The position numbers were made by a program, and so were the translations under genes. From Streptomyces sp. NBC_01431 (GTDB lineage Bacteria; Actinomycetota; Actinomycetes; Streptomycetales; Streptomycetaceae), in NCBI RefSeq assembly GCF_036231355.1, contig NZ_CP109496.1, positions 4,588,001 to 4,652,000 on the forward strand: DNA of 64,000 bases. Reading direction: 5' to 3'. Positions 49,645 through 59,699 of this stretch are shown here, piece after piece. The notes beneath the pieces are model-generated. The model searched no databases, was not told the DNA's origin, and saw nothing but the letters and a program-made list of their open reading frames with translations. Each line of letters begins with the position of its first letter. Position 1 is the first letter of the stretch.

Positions 49645-49654
49645 CGCCGGTGGT

Positions 49655-51037
49655 CTACAGCCTGCTCAAGGACGCCGCCGCGAACAGTACGTCGCTGATC
49701 GCCTCCCGGTCGCCGAGCTGACCCACCGCCGCCTCCTGCGGCGGCACATGGCCCGCGGCCAGTCTGCAGAACTCGACGCCGTCGAGGGCCACATGGGCCA
49801 CCTCGTGCTCGGGCGAGGCGAGGGCGGCCGGGGAGTCCAGCGGGATGTGCCAGTCACCACCGCCCGCCCCCTCGATCTCCAGGCGCAGCGAGCGGCCCGG
49901 GGAGCCCGCCGTGACCAGGCCCCGCGCGGGCGAGGCGAGCCCGGCCCGGCGGCGGCCGGCCAGAGTGGCGGGCAGCACCCGGGCGGCCAGGTCGATCATG
50001 CGGTGCAGATGCGCTCCGGACGGCGGGTCGTAGGGATAGTCCACCGCATCCGCGATGTCACCCGCGTGGATCCAGCACTCGAAGGCCCGGTCGAGCATCG
50101 CGTCCTGGAGGGGCAGCGTGAACTCCCCGTAGGACACGCCCAGTTCGGCCGCGCCGCGGCCCGCGAACGACACCGTGCGCAGCAGCGTGTGGGACTGCTC
50201 GCGCCAGGGTTCGCGGACCGTGCGGGTCAGCGGGTACGGAGCCGTCCGCCACAGCGCCTCGGTGCGCGCGGTCGGCCCGGCCGCCGCGTCCTCGGGGTCG
50301 AGCGGCACCGGCTCTTCGAGCCCGAGGGCGGTCGCGAGAAGCGCGTCGACCGCCATCAGGTGCCCGATGACCCCGGCGACCGTCGTACGGCGACTGGTCT
50401 GCCGGTCCCGCTCGAACCACTTCAGCCGGACCGGTGCGTGCCACTCGGCGTCCCCGAAGTCGTTGAGCAGCGCGTCCAGCCGCGCCGCCTCGGCGTCGTA
50501 CGGGGCCGCCCACAGCGGCACCGGAATGCGGGCCGGGCGCCTGCCGAGACAGGCCTCCAGGACCCGGGAGCGCAGCAGCGGATCCAGGTCGAGGCTGCGC
50601 TCGGCCTGGAGCAGACCCACCGCGTCCCGCAGCCGCAGCGCCTCGTCCGCACAGGGCGCGCACTCGGTGAGGTGCGCCTCGACGGCATCGGTCTCCTCGG
50701 CCGAACACGCGGCCAGCGCCCAGGCCCCGAGCAGCGACTTCAACACGGTGTGCGAGGGCGCCCCGGAAACAGGACGGGCGCCCTCGGTGGCAGCCGACTC
50801 CGCGGAGGCGCCCTTGGCGGGCGGCTGCTCCCGGTCCGTTTCGGGGGCCGGTCGCGGGTCCGTGTCATGGTCCGGCGCGGGGAAACGGTTACCCTCGCGC
50901 GGGCCGGGCACGAACGCGCCGGAGCCGCCCCGGCGGCCGTCGTTCGGCAGGTCGTCGCCCGCGGCCCGGGGTGCCGGTATGCGCGGGGTGTTGTCGTCGC
51001 CCGGGGCGGGTTCGCCCTGCTCCAGCGGCCCGCTCAC
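49655..51037 (-). CDS. Zinc-finger anti-sigma-like protein fused to a maleylpyruvate isomerase-type domain
   Basis: A 460-residue protein translated directly after an ECF sigma factor (GTGA overlap). The first ~100 residues are polar and disordered. A zf-HC2-type zinc finger follows (LTECAPCADE, with C126, C129 and a His four residues before), then a DinB/MDMPI-like domain with RRTTVAGVIGHLMAVDALLA and AFECWIHAGDIADAVDYP, and a C-terminal domain ending near LFAAASLSRL. Anti-sigma factors with this zinc finger usually release sigma when the thiols are oxidised. Here there is no TM helix, so it should act in the cytoplasm. Confidence 0.85.
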   Translation of the reverse strand: MSGPLEQGEPAPGDDNTPRIPAPRAAGDDLPNDGRRGGSGAFVPGPREGNRFPAPDHDTDPRPAPETDREQPPAKGASAESAATEGARPVSGAPSHTVLKSLLGAWALAACSAEETDAVEAHLTECAPCADEALRLRDAVGLLQAERSLDLDPLLRSRVLEACLGRRPARIPVPLWAAPYDAEAARLDALLNDFGDAEWHAPVRLKWFERDRQTSRRTTVAGVIGHLMAVDALLATALGLEEPVPLDPEDAAAGPTARTEALWRTAPYPLTRTVREPWREQSHTLLRTVSFAGRGAAELGVSYGEFTLPLQDAMLDRAFECWIHAGDIADAVDYPYDPPSGAHLHRMIDLAARVLPATLAGRRRAGLASPARGLVTAGSPGRSLRLEIEGAGGGDWHIPLDSPAALASPEHEVAHVALDGVEFCRLAAGHVPPQEAAVGQLGDREAISDVLFAAASLSRL

Positions 51038-51615
51038 AGCGCCCGTCCGTATCCGGGCGGCGCGGCTCCTTCCGGCGGCCGGACGGTGGCCGTGGACAGC
51101 AGTTGCAGACCGAGCCGAAGGCGCCGGCGCGCCTCGTCCTCGGTGATGCTGAGGTCGGCGGCGGCCTGCCGGTAGTCGCGCCGCTGAAAATAGGCCAGTT
51201 CGAGGGCGGCACGCAGGGGCGCGGGCATCGACGTCACGATGTAGTCGGCGCGGGCCGCCGCCGAGGCGCGCCGCACCTTCTGCTCCAGCTCCTCCGCCGA
51301 GCCGCCGCCGTTCGCCGCGTACGAGGACGTCTCGGCCTGGCGCAGGCGCTGCACGGCCTGGCACTGGGTGAGCTTGGCGACCCAGGAGCGCATCGAGCCC
51401 TGCTTGGGGTCGTAGGCGTCCGGGTTCTCCCACACGTACCCGAAGACCTCGCGGGTGATCTGGTCCGCCGCGTCCTCGTCGCCGAGCACCCGGTGGGCCA
51501 GGCTGTGCACCAGCGAGGCGAACCGGTCGTAGAACTCGCCGAGTGCGGCCGCCTCCCCGCGCGCGAGCCGCTGCTGCATCCGGCGGTCCCACCGAGGTGG
51601 TGCGTCCTTCGGCAT
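51034..51615 (-). CDS. ECF-type RNA polymerase sigma factor
   Basis: A 193-residue group-4 sigma factor. Region 2 is at about 20-90 (ALGEFYDRFASLVHSLAHRV, DEDAADQITREVFGYVW, GSMRSWVAKLTQCQAVQRLR) and region 4 at about 125-180 (LRAALELAYFQRRDYRQAAA, ITEDEARRRLRLGLQLL). ATG 51615 has GGGAG 5 bases upstream. The overlapping zinc-finger gene is the presumed anti-sigma partner. The divergent STAS gene starts 210 bases away, and the shared region may be autoregulated. Confidence 0.93.
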   Translation of the reverse strand: MPKDAPPRWDRRMQQRLARGEAAALGEFYDRFASLVHSLAHRVLGDEDAADQITREVFGYVWENPDAYDPKQGSMRSWVAKLTQCQAVQRLRQAETSSYAANGGGSAEELEQKVRRASAAARADYIVTSMPAPLRAALELAYFQRRDYRQAAADLSITEDEARRRLRLGLQLLSTATVRPPEGAAPPGYGRAL

Positions 51616-51825
51616 AGGCTCCCCAACCCTGTCGTTCCCCGCTGTGCCCCTGTGCGCCCGTCCCTGTGTATCTACGAATGTAATGCGACGGGCTGACAAC
51701 GCAGGTTGGTTTGCGCTAACTACGCCCGCACAAACCCAGGGAATGGTAAAGGCCGTGTTTCGCGGGTGTGTTCCGGGGCAGCCGGGCAAGGAGGGGGCCG
51801 GGCAGCACAGAGAGAGGCCGGCGGC

Positions 51826-52200
51826 GTGACGCTGATGGTGAACGAGGTCGTACAGGGCACGTGGACCGTGCTGCGGGTGCGCGGCGAGCTGGACCTGGTG
51901 ACCGCGCCGAGGCTCCGCAGGCAGGTGCACGAAGTGGTCGCCGAGGGCCGCCACGACCTGGTCCTGGACCTGTCCGGGGTGGTCTTCTGCGATTCGATGG
52001 GCGTGGGGGTGCTGATCGCGGCCCGCCGTCTGATGCGTTCCTGCCAGGGCCGGCTGCGGCTGATCCTGCCCGCGCGCGGCGCCCTGGACGGCTCCCATGT
52101 GAACAAGGTGCTGGCCGCCCTCGGTGTGCGCCGCCTCTTCGAGGTGTACGGCGACGTGGGCTCCGCCGCCGACGACCGGGCCGAGCCGATCCCCGCGTGA
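51826..52200 (+). CDS. STAS-domain anti-sigma factor antagonist
   Basis: A 124-residue SpoIIAA/RsbV-like protein. The core has VLRVRGELDLVTAPRLRRQV and the phosphorylation segment FCDSMGVGVLIAA with the conserved Asp-Ser pair. In its unphosphorylated form it would bind an RsbW-type kinase and free a sigma factor. GTG 51826 follows AGAGAGG. No RsbW kinase is adjacent; the nearest HATPase protein is at 57928. Pairing with the neighbouring zinc-finger system is mechanistically different and not assumed. Confidence 0.93.
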   Translation: MTLMVNEVVQGTWTVLRVRGELDLVTAPRLRRQVHEVVAEGRHDLVLDLSGVVFCDSMGVGVLIAARRLMRSCQGRLRLILPARGALDGSHVNKVLAALGVRRLFEVYGDVGSAADDRAEPIPA

Positions 52201-52275
52201 GCGCGCCGCCCGGCGACGACGCCCCGGGTGGCCGTATCCCCCTCGCACGGCCGCCGCGAGTCGTACGCTCCGGGC

Positions 52276-52806
52276 ATGGACAGTATGGATAGTCCCGAGA
52301 GTGTTGTGTACGAGCGCCGGGTCGCGACCCGCTTCGCCTCCTTCGACCAGGACGGCAACGGCTGGATCGACCGCGAGGACTTCTCGACGGCCGCGGCCCA
52401 CCTGCTCGCCGAGTTCGGCATCACCGCCCGCTGCGACAAGGGGCAGGCACTGTACGGCGGCGCGGAAGCGCTGTGGCAGGGCCTGGCCGGGATCGCGGAC
52501 GTGGACGGCGACCAGCGGGTGACGCGGCAGGAGTTCGTGGGCGGCACGCTGAAACGGCTGCGGGACCGCACGAGCGGGTTCACCGAGATCGCCCGGCCGT
52601 TCCTGCACGCGGCGTTCGCGGTGGCGGACACGGCCGGCGTCGGCACGGTGTCCGTGGCCGACGCCGAGCGTGCGCTGCGGGCGTTCGGGGTGTCGCCCAA
52701 GGTCGCGGGCGACGTGGCCGTGGCCCTGGACGGGGACGGCGACGGCCGCGTCACCGAACCGGACGCGGTGGCCGCCTTCGCCGCCTATTTCACGACGCTG
52801 CCCTGA
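52276..52806 (+). CDS. EF-hand calcium-binding protein
   Basis: A 176-residue calmodulin-like cytoplasmic protein with four EF-hand positions. The canonical loops are DQDGNGWIDREDF (about 24-36), DVDGDQRVTRQEF (about 76-88) and DGDGDGRVTEPDA (about 151-163). The third position (ADTAGVGTVSVADA) has lost its calcium ligands. Streptomyces EF-hand proteins are linked to aerial growth and spore calcium, but the partner is unknown here. It ends 7 bases from the convergent PI-PLC gene, with no terminator between. Confidence 0.92.
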   Translation: MDSMDSPESVVYERRVATRFASFDQDGNGWIDREDFSTAAAHLLAEFGITARCDKGQALYGGAEALWQGLAGIADVDGDQRVTRQEFVGGTLKRLRDRTSGFTEIARPFLHAAFAVADTAGVGTVSVADAERALRAFGVSPKVAGDVAVALDGDGDGRVTEPDAVAAFAAYFTTLP

Positions 52807-52813
52807 CCCGGGC

Positions 52814-53758
52814 TCAGTGCCAGTTCCAGTCGATCAGGGTGCGCAGCGTGTCCGAGTGGAAGTCGGGGAAGTCCATCGGGACGACGCCCAGGTGGGTCTG
52901 CTGGCTCAGGCGCGCGTTCAGATAGCTCTGCACGCCCGGCATGATCGCGTCCGCGTTCACCTTGGGCCAGCCGCCGCCCGCGTAGCTGGTGAAGTTGATG
53001 TAGAGCTGGGCGGAGTCCTGGTCGTTGTACGCGTTGTCGAACTGCTGGGTGACCTTGGCCGTCTTCTTCGACGGCCAGGACAGGCCCTGGTAGACGTCCT
53101 GGAGCCGGATGTACTGGTTGGACAGGAAGTCGTTGTCGCCGCCGGGCCACTGGAGGATCGGCCAGTCGTTGTCGAACTGCGCGATGAGCACGATCTTCCC
53201 GCGCGCCTCGCCGAGCGTGGGCACCCGGTCGGTGAGCAGGAAGCGGGAGCGCCAGCCCTTCTGGTCCAGGTACACGTTGAGCACGTTCTTGAAGTTGGCG
53301 CCCACGTCGTTGTTGGTCCCGTTCTCCTTCTTGAGCCGCATCAGCAGGACTTCGCCGGGGTGGCTGTCGAGGAAGGCCGCGCTCTGGGTGAGCACGTCGC
53401 CGAACGTCATGCCCTGGTAGTAGGCGGCGTGGTAGATCCCGAACGCGTCGTTCAGGTGCCCTTCGAGCCCGTTGGCCCGGATGTCGAAGAAGCGGACGCC
53501 CTCCTGCAACTGCTGCGTCAGACCCCAGTTCTGGGTGTGCGACCACTCGGTGCCGTTGCCCGGGTCGGTGCAGCAGGAGTCGTGGGTGCCGGGGATCGTC
53601 ATGCGGAGCAGCGAGCGGGCGTCGGGCAGCGCGCCCATCCAGTTCGCCGGGTCCACGCTCGCGCCCGGCCGCACGGCGGCGTGCGCGGCGTTCGGCAGCA
53701 GCGCGGTGGCGGAGAGCGCGGCGGCGCCGAGTATGAGGTGTCTGCGGGTGAGTTCCAT
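52814..53758 (-). CDS. Secreted phosphatidylinositol-specific phospholipase C
   Basis: A 314-residue exported enzyme. A Tat-like signal (TRRHLILGAAALSATALL) ends near residue 27. The X domain of bacterial PI-PLC follows: the first catalytic His in MTIPGTHDSCC and the second in FGIYHAAYYQG, with RFFDIRANGLEG between. It cleaves phosphatidylinositol or GPI to a cyclic inositol phosphate without needing calcium in most relatives; some Streptomyces versions are calcium-dependent. ATG 53758 follows GAGGACGG. Confidence 0.93.
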   Translation of the reverse strand: MELTRRHLILGAAALSATALLPNAAHAAVRPGASVDPANWMGALPDARSLLRMTIPGTHDSCCTDPGNGTEWSHTQNWGLTQQLQEGVRFFDIRANGLEGHLNDAFGIYHAAYYQGMTFGDVLTQSAAFLDSHPGEVLLMRLKKENGTNNDVGANFKNVLNVYLDQKGWRSRFLLTDRVPTLGEARGKIVLIAQFDNDWPILQWPGGDNDFLSNQYIRLQDVYQGLSWPSKKTAKVTQQFDNAYNDQDSAQLYINFTSYAGGGWPKVNADAIMPGVQSYLNARLSQQTHLGVVPMDFPDFHSDTLRTLIDWNWH

Positions 53759-53801
53759 GGGTCCGTCCTCGTGGGGGGTGGGGAGTGGCGGGGCGCAGGG
53801 G

Positions 53802-55337
<1,536 letters not shown>

Positions 55338-55351
55338 TCCGCTCCCCTTAG

Positions 55352-55366
55352 CTGACGAGCCGTCAG
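55352..55366. promoter_or_regulatory. 15-bp palindromic operator candidate, copy 1
   Basis: CTGACGAGCCGTCAG is a palindrome with 6-bp arms around a 3-base centre. It lies just before the CoA ligase start in the divergent region shared with the ACAD pair. The size and form suit a TetR-family dimer. Confidence 0.6.
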
Positions 55367-55429
55367 ATGTGGCGAGAGCGTAAGCCCGCACTCCTTGCTG
55401 GTCCAGAGGTGTGGAAGCTAGCCTTCGAA

Positions 55430-55444
55430 CTGACGGGGCATCAG
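55430..55444. promoter_or_regulatory. 15-bp palindromic operator candidate, copy 2
   Basis: CTGACGGGGCATCAG matches copy 1 with one arm mismatch. It lies 79 bases before the ACAD ATG at 55523, facing copy 1 in the same divergent region. Confidence 0.5.
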
Positions 55445-55522
55445 ATAGGTGGAAGGGGACTTCATGCCCGGACCGCTCGTAAGTCCACCCCGGGTCCGCG
55501 ACCCGCTCGGCCGGGCCCGCCG

Positions 55523-56686
55523 ATGGACCTGACGTACACCGAGGAGGAAGAGGCCTTCCGGGCGCGACTGCGGCAGTGGCTTGCCGCCTCGCTGCCCGAA
55601 CTCCCGCCCAGGCCCGACCCGTTGGACTGGCCGGCCCGGCGGGCGTACGACACCGCCTGGCAGCGGATGCTGTACGACGCCGGATACGCGGGGCTGCACT
55701 GGCCCGAGGCCGCCGGAGGCCGGGGCGCCACCCCCACCCAGCACCTCATCTACCTGGAGGAGACCGAGAAGGCAGGCGCGCCGTACGTCGGCGCGAACTT
55801 CGTCGGGCTGCTGCACGCGGGGCCCACCATCGCCGCCGAGGGCACCCCCGAACAGCGGGCCCGCTGGCTGCCGCCCGTGCTGCGCGGCGAGGAGATCTGG
55901 TGCCAGGGCTTCAGCGAGCCGGATGCGGGCTCCGACCTGGCGGCCCTGCGCACCAGGGCGGTCCGCGACGGCGACGACTACGTCGTGACCGGTTCGAAGA
56001 TCTGGACCTCGCACGCCGAAGTGGCCGACTGGTGCGAGCTGTTGGTGCGCACCGAGCCCATCAGTGAGGCGGTGCCGAAACACCGGGGCATCACCTGGCT
56101 CGCGCTGCCCATGGACGCACCCGGCGTCACGGTCCGCCCGCTGCGCACGCTGGCCGGGTCGACCGAGTTCGCCGAGGTGTTCCTGGACGAGGTGCGGGTC
56201 CCAGCGGCCAACCGGGTCGGCGCGGAGAACGACGGCTGGCGGGTCACCATGGTCACCCTCTCCTTCGAGCGCGGCACCGCCTTCGTGGGAGAGGTGGTCG
56301 CCTGCCGCAGGACGCTGGCAGAACTGGCGGCGGTGGCGAAGGAGACGGGCCGCTGGGACGACGGGGCGGTGCGCCGCCAACTCGGCTGGCTGAACGCGGA
56401 GTTCACGGCGCTGTGGCGGCTGACCCAGTGGAACGTGAGCGAGTCCGAGCGCACCGGCGGGGTGCCCGGCACCGGCGGCTCCGTGTTCAAACTGCGCTAC
56501 TCGCACGCCCGTCAGGAGCTGTACGACACCGCTGCCCGCGTCCTCGGCCCCGACTCGCTCGATCTCGACCGCGACTGGACCCTGGACAAGCTCTCGTCCC
56601 TCTCGTACACGATCGCCGCCGGCACCTCGCAGATCCAGCGGAACATCGTCGCCGAGCGCATCCTCGGCCTCCCCAAGGGGCGCTGA
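55523..56686 (+). CDS. Acyl-CoA dehydrogenase (large partner of a pair)
   Basis: A 387-residue ACAD. The flavin/substrate loop is QGFSEPDAGSDLAAL near residue 133, then KIWTSHAEVADW, and the C-terminus has TIAAGTSQIQRNIVAERILG. The classical catalytic Glu position before GTSQIQ is Ala, but LSFERG near residue 250 offers the helix-G glutamate used by isovaleryl- and sterol-side-chain-type enzymes. It is joined to the next ACAD by a TGATG overlap, so the two probably form an alpha2-beta2 heterotetramer as known for actinobacterial steroid ACADs. An upstream in-frame extension is excluded because the domain begins at MDLTYTEEE. Confidence 0.93.
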   Translation: MDLTYTEEEEAFRARLRQWLAASLPELPPRPDPLDWPARRAYDTAWQRMLYDAGYAGLHWPEAAGGRGATPTQHLIYLEETEKAGAPYVGANFVGLLHAGPTIAAEGTPEQRARWLPPVLRGEEIWCQGFSEPDAGSDLAALRTRAVRDGDDYVVTGSKIWTSHAEVADWCELLVRTEPISEAVPKHRGITWLALPMDAPGVTVRPLRTLAGSTEFAEVFLDEVRVPAANRVGAENDGWRVTMVTLSFERGTAFVGEVVACRRTLAELAAVAKETGRWDDGAVRRQLGWLNAEFTALWRLTQWNVSESERTGGVPGTGGSVFKLRYSHARQELYDTAARVLGPDSLDLDRDWTLDKLSSLSYTIAAGTSQIQRNIVAERILGLPKGR

Positions 56687-57543
56687 TGGACTTCCAACCC
56701 ACCAAGGACCAGCAGGCGTTGAGGGCGGGCATGCGGGACCTGCTCGCCGCCCGCTTCGACCGGCAGGCCCTGCGCGCGGCCGTCGAGCGGCCGGGCCTGG
56801 ACCGGGCGCTGTGGCAGGCGCTCGGGGACGCCGGATTCTTCGCCCTGCGGCTGCCCGAGAGCGCGGGCGGGGTCGGGCTCGGCCTTCCCGAGGCGGTGCT
56901 CGTGTTCGAGGAGGCGGGGCGGGCCCTGCTCACGGGCCCGCTGGTGGCGACCCACCTCGCGGCCGGCAGCGTGGCGGGCGCGGCGAGCGGCGAGTCGGTG
57001 GTGACCCGGGTCGACGGCCCGCTCGTCGCCTGGCTGGAGGAGGCCGACCACGTCCAGGGAGACGCCTCGGGCGCGAGGGCCATGCGCTCGGTCGACCCCC
57101 TCACCCCCCTGCACCGCAGCCGGGGGACCCGTACGCCCGAGCCCGAAGCCGTTCTCCTCGCCGCCGCCGAACAGCTCGGCAGCGCGGGCCGGTGCACCGA
57201 ACTCGCGGTCCAACACGCCAAGCAGCGCGAGCAGTTCGGCCGCCCCATCGGCGCCTTCCAGGCCGTCAAGCACCTCTGCGCCGACATGCTGGTGCGGACC
57301 GAAGTGGCGCGGGCGGCGGTCTACGCGGCGGCCGTGACCGAGGACCCGTACGAGATCGCGGGCGCCAAGCTGCTCGCCGACCAGGCGGCGGTGCGCGGGG
57401 CCCGCGACTGCCTCCAGGCGCACGGCGGCATGGGGTTCACCTGGGAGGCCGACGTGCATCTGCACCTCAAGCGGGCGTGGGTCCGGGCCGAGCAGTGGCA
57501 GACGGCGGACGAGGCCGCCGAGGTACTGGCTTCAGCGTTGTAA
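56686..57543 (+). CDS. Acyl-CoA dehydrogenase, shortened small partner
   Basis: A 285-residue ACAD-like protein, about 90-100 residues shorter than normal. The N-terminal helical domain (KDQQALRAGMRDLLAARFDR, FFALRLPESAGGVGLGLPEA) and C-terminal helical domain (HAKQREQFGRPIGAFQAVKH, LQAHGGMGFTWEADVHLHLKR) are intact, but the middle beta domain is reduced to about 50 residues. It would be structurally dependent on the large partner. It starts inside the stop codon of that gene (TGATG). Confidence 0.9.
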   Translation: MDFQPTKDQQALRAGMRDLLAARFDRQALRAAVERPGLDRALWQALGDAGFFALRLPESAGGVGLGLPEAVLVFEEAGRALLTGPLVATHLAAGSVAGAASGESVVTRVDGPLVAWLEEADHVQGDASGARAMRSVDPLTPLHRSRGTRTPEPEAVLLAAAEQLGSAGRCTELAVQHAKQREQFGRPIGAFQAVKHLCADMLVRTEVARAAVYAAAVTEDPYEIAGAKLLADQAAVRGARDCLQAHGGMGFTWEADVHLHLKRAWVRAEQWQTADEAAEVLASAL

Positions 57544-57927
57544 ACAGTCACGATGCGTGGACAATCGGCGGCCCGGCGCACTCGTCACTAGCCGGAGTCG
57601 GGGGCCGTCTCGGGTACTCTCCGTGGGATGCGAGTGGTGGCGTGGCGCGGCTTTCCCGGAGTTGCCAGTGCGGCGGCTCCGGGGCCGGGAACGCGCGCTG
57701 CTCGCCCCGTACGGAGGCGTCGTACGCGCTCCCGTTCGACTCCCCGCAATGTGCGTCGCACAGTATGCACCACGCATACTCCTTCGCGCTGGAATATGCC
57801 CGAAGCGCTTGTTGCGGTGACTGTACGTCAACCATGCTGTCTCACATGGGAATCACGTTCCGTGACCCCGATTGTGGTCCCTGTGAGGCGCGAGGCGATG
57901 TGTCCGCCGGTTCGGATGGTGTGAACG
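57544..57927. other. Gene-free region before the HATPase gene
   Basis: These 384 bases have lower G+C around 57745-57860 than neighbouring genes and no frame with Streptomyces codon use. They probably contain the promoter of the HATPase gene at 57928. I recognise no strong hairpin, repeat or clear -10/-35. Confidence 0.4.
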
Positions 57928-58449
57928 GTGCAGGTGCTTCAGGTTCAGTTGGAGGTCGGTCCCGATCCCGCCGAGGTGGGCCGGGCCCGAAGGTGGGCCC
58001 GCTCACGGCTGGCGGGCTCGGGCATAGGGCCGGACGAGCCGCTCGCCGAGACGTTGATCCTGCTGATCTCGGAGCTCGTCACCAACGCCGTGGTGCACAC
58101 GGGCTGTCCGGCCGTGTTGCGGATGCTCCTCGGTACGGATGAGGGCGGCACCGTACGCGTCGAAGTGGTGGACACCAGCTGCTGTCCGCCCAAACCCCGC
58201 CACGCGGAGGGCGACGACACCAACGGGCGCGGTCTCGAACTGGTCGACGGTCTCGCCGACCGCTGGGGCTGGCGGCCCGAGGGGGCGGGCAAGTCCATCT
58301 GGTGCGAGGTGGACCGCGACGTGCCCGGGACGACATCCGCCCCGGAGCACTCGGGGCACTCGGGGCTCAAGGAGCATAAGGGGCGCACGAATGGGGCGTA
58401 CGGGAACGGGACGTATGAACCCCAGCGCGCCGTCACAAATACGGCATAA
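57928..58449 (+). CDS. HATPase-type anti-sigma factor/regulatory ATP-binding protein
   Basis: A 173-residue RsbW/SpoIIAB-like protein. The Bergerat fold shows LILLISELVTNAVVHTG (N-box), VEVVDTSCCPPKPR (G1 box, DxS in place of DxG) and DTNGRGLELVDGLADRWGW (G2). About 40 C-terminal residues are polar and variable. Such orphan HATPase proteins are abundant in Streptomyces and either inhibit sigma factors or phosphorylate STAS proteins. The GTG start at 57928 lacks a clear ribosome site. Confidence 0.9.
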   Translation: MQVLQVQLEVGPDPAEVGRARRWARSRLAGSGIGPDEPLAETLILLISELVTNAVVHTGCPAVLRMLLGTDEGGTVRVEVVDTSCCPPKPRHAEGDDTNGRGLELVDGLADRWGWRPEGAGKSIWCEVDRDVPGTTSAPEHSGHSGLKEHKGRTNGAYGNGTYEPQRAVTNTA

Positions 58450-58527
58450 GTGGCAAGACCTTCAGTGGGTGTTGACGCGCTGTGTCGCCCTGATCACCCT
58501 GGAATGAGCGATTCGTCGCGAGGGGAC

Positions 58528-58551
58528 GCCGAGGCCCTGCACGGCCTCGGC
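58528..58551. terminator. Stem-loop after the HATPase gene
   Basis: GCCGAGGCC (58528-58536) pairs with GGCCTCGGC (58543-58551), loop CTGCAC, 79 bases after the HATPase stop. Confidence 0.7.
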
Positions 58552-58636
58552 GAGTGCGGGTCGTGGCACGGCGTCAGCTCCAGCGGAGCGAGGCTCCTCT
58601 CGGGGCACCCGAGGAGCCGCCCGTACGCCGGTGCCC

Positions 58637-58670
58637 GGGTGGCGGCGGCCGGCGCGCGGCGCCGCCACCC
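58637..58670. terminator. Stem-loop after the cyclase gene
   Basis: GGGTGGCGGCG (58637-58647) pairs perfectly with CGCCGCCACCC (58660-58670); it is 16 bases beyond the minus-strand cyclase stop. A weaker hairpin (GGCTCCTC/GAGGAGCC, 58592-58618) lies next to it. Confidence 0.75.
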
Positions 58671-58685
58671 GTGGATCCGGGCTCC

Positions 58686-59612
58686 TCACAGCACGGCCAC
58701 CGGCGCGACGGGGCTCCCGGTCGCCCCCACGAACGGCTCCGGTGTCGCGCTCAGCAGGAACTCGTACCGAGACGCCTCCGCGCAGGCGATGGACAGTGCC
58801 TCCAGGTTCCAGTTCTGCCCCTGGAGCATCCCCATCTCCACGAGATCCAGCGCGTGCACCGGCAGCCACAGGTCCTCGATCTCCGGCGGGAAGATCTCGA
58901 AGGTGAGAGTGTCGTTGGCGACCGCGGCGACGTCCCGCGCGTGGAACCACTCGGGCGTACGGACGGAGAGCCCCGGCGACGGATAGCCGTAGCCGTGTTT
59001 GTCCCCGGCCAGATACACCTGCATCTGTCCGGTCCGCACGAGCACGATGTCCCCGGCGCGCACGGTGGTTCGCGCCAACTCCTCGGCGGCATCGAGGTCT
59101 TCGGGCGTGACGGCGTGCCCCCCTTCCAGTCGATCGGCCCCCCTGGCGCGGGCCACGTCGAGCAGAACTCCGCGCGACACGATGTGCCCCGGCCGGTCGA
59201 TGCCGCTGAACTCGGCTCCCGAGTGCGCGGTGATGGTGGTGGCGGGCCGGCCGTTGTAGAGCTTCCCCGAGTGCGAGACGTGGGTCAGGGCGTCCCAGTG
59301 GGTGGCGGCCTGGAGGCCGAAGACGACCGCGTCGTCGCTGCACGCGACGGTGCCCGGACCGAAGATCTCCTGGTTGATCTGGGTCATGGTGTGCAGCGGA
59401 TTGATCCGCCCGGGGATGACCCCGCTCTGTACGCCGTCCTGCTGGAGGGGGAGGGCGAGCGGTATGCGGCGCCCGGTACGGACGGTCGCGGCGGCGTCGC
59501 GCACGACCTGGTCGTGGATGTGGTTGAGCGTCCCGATTTCGTCGCTCTCTCCCCAACGACCCCAATTGTTGACGCGTTTGGCGATTTCGTGGAACTCGGG
59601 CGGCAGTGACAT
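58686..59612 (-). CDS. Cyclase family metal-dependent hydrolase
   Basis: A 308-residue protein of the kynurenine formamidase/cyclase superfamily. The metal-binding signature is ATHWDALTHVSHSGKLYNG near residue 100-120, then DRPGHIVSRGVLLDVARARG and AGDIVLVRTGQMQVYLAG. Members hydrolyse amides, lactones or ring bonds. With the CoA ligase, ACADs and SDR around it, opening of a cyclic intermediate is plausible. ATG 59612 follows GGGAGGGA. It is divergent from the SDR operon across 87 bases carrying the third palindrome. Confidence 0.9.
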   Translation of the reverse strand: MSLPPEFHEIAKRVNNWGRWGESDEIGTLNHIHDQVVRDAAATVRTGRRIPLALPLQQDGVQSGVIPGRINPLHTMTQINQEIFGPGTVACSDDAVVFGLQAATHWDALTHVSHSGKLYNGRPATTITAHSGAEFSGIDRPGHIVSRGVLLDVARARGADRLEGGHAVTPEDLDAAEELARTTVRAGDIVLVRTGQMQVYLAGDKHGYGYPSPGLSVRTPEWFHARDVAAVANDTLTFEIFPPEIEDLWLPVHALDLVEMGMLQGQNWNLEALSIACAEASRYEFLLSATPEPFVGATGSPVAPVAVL

Positions 59613-59662
59613 ACGAGTCCCTCCCGGGGGCTTGTGGTGGAGTATCCGACGGGTCATAGAAT

Positions 59663-59677
59663 CTAACGGTCCGTCAG
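59663..59677. promoter_or_regulatory. 15-bp palindromic operator candidate, copy 3
   Basis: CTAACGGTCCGTCAG, one arm mismatch from the palindrome at 55352, lies between the divergent cyclase and SDR genes, 23 bases before the SDR GTG. The flanks extend the symmetry by one base on each side (TCTAACG/CGTCAGA). Confidence 0.55.
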
Positions 59678-59699
59678 AAACCGCGGGAAGGGGCCGGAC

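Noticed and set aside
57557..57924. Small frames before the HATPase gene
   Set aside because: Arg/Thr-rich translations, no ribosome site, codon bias absent.
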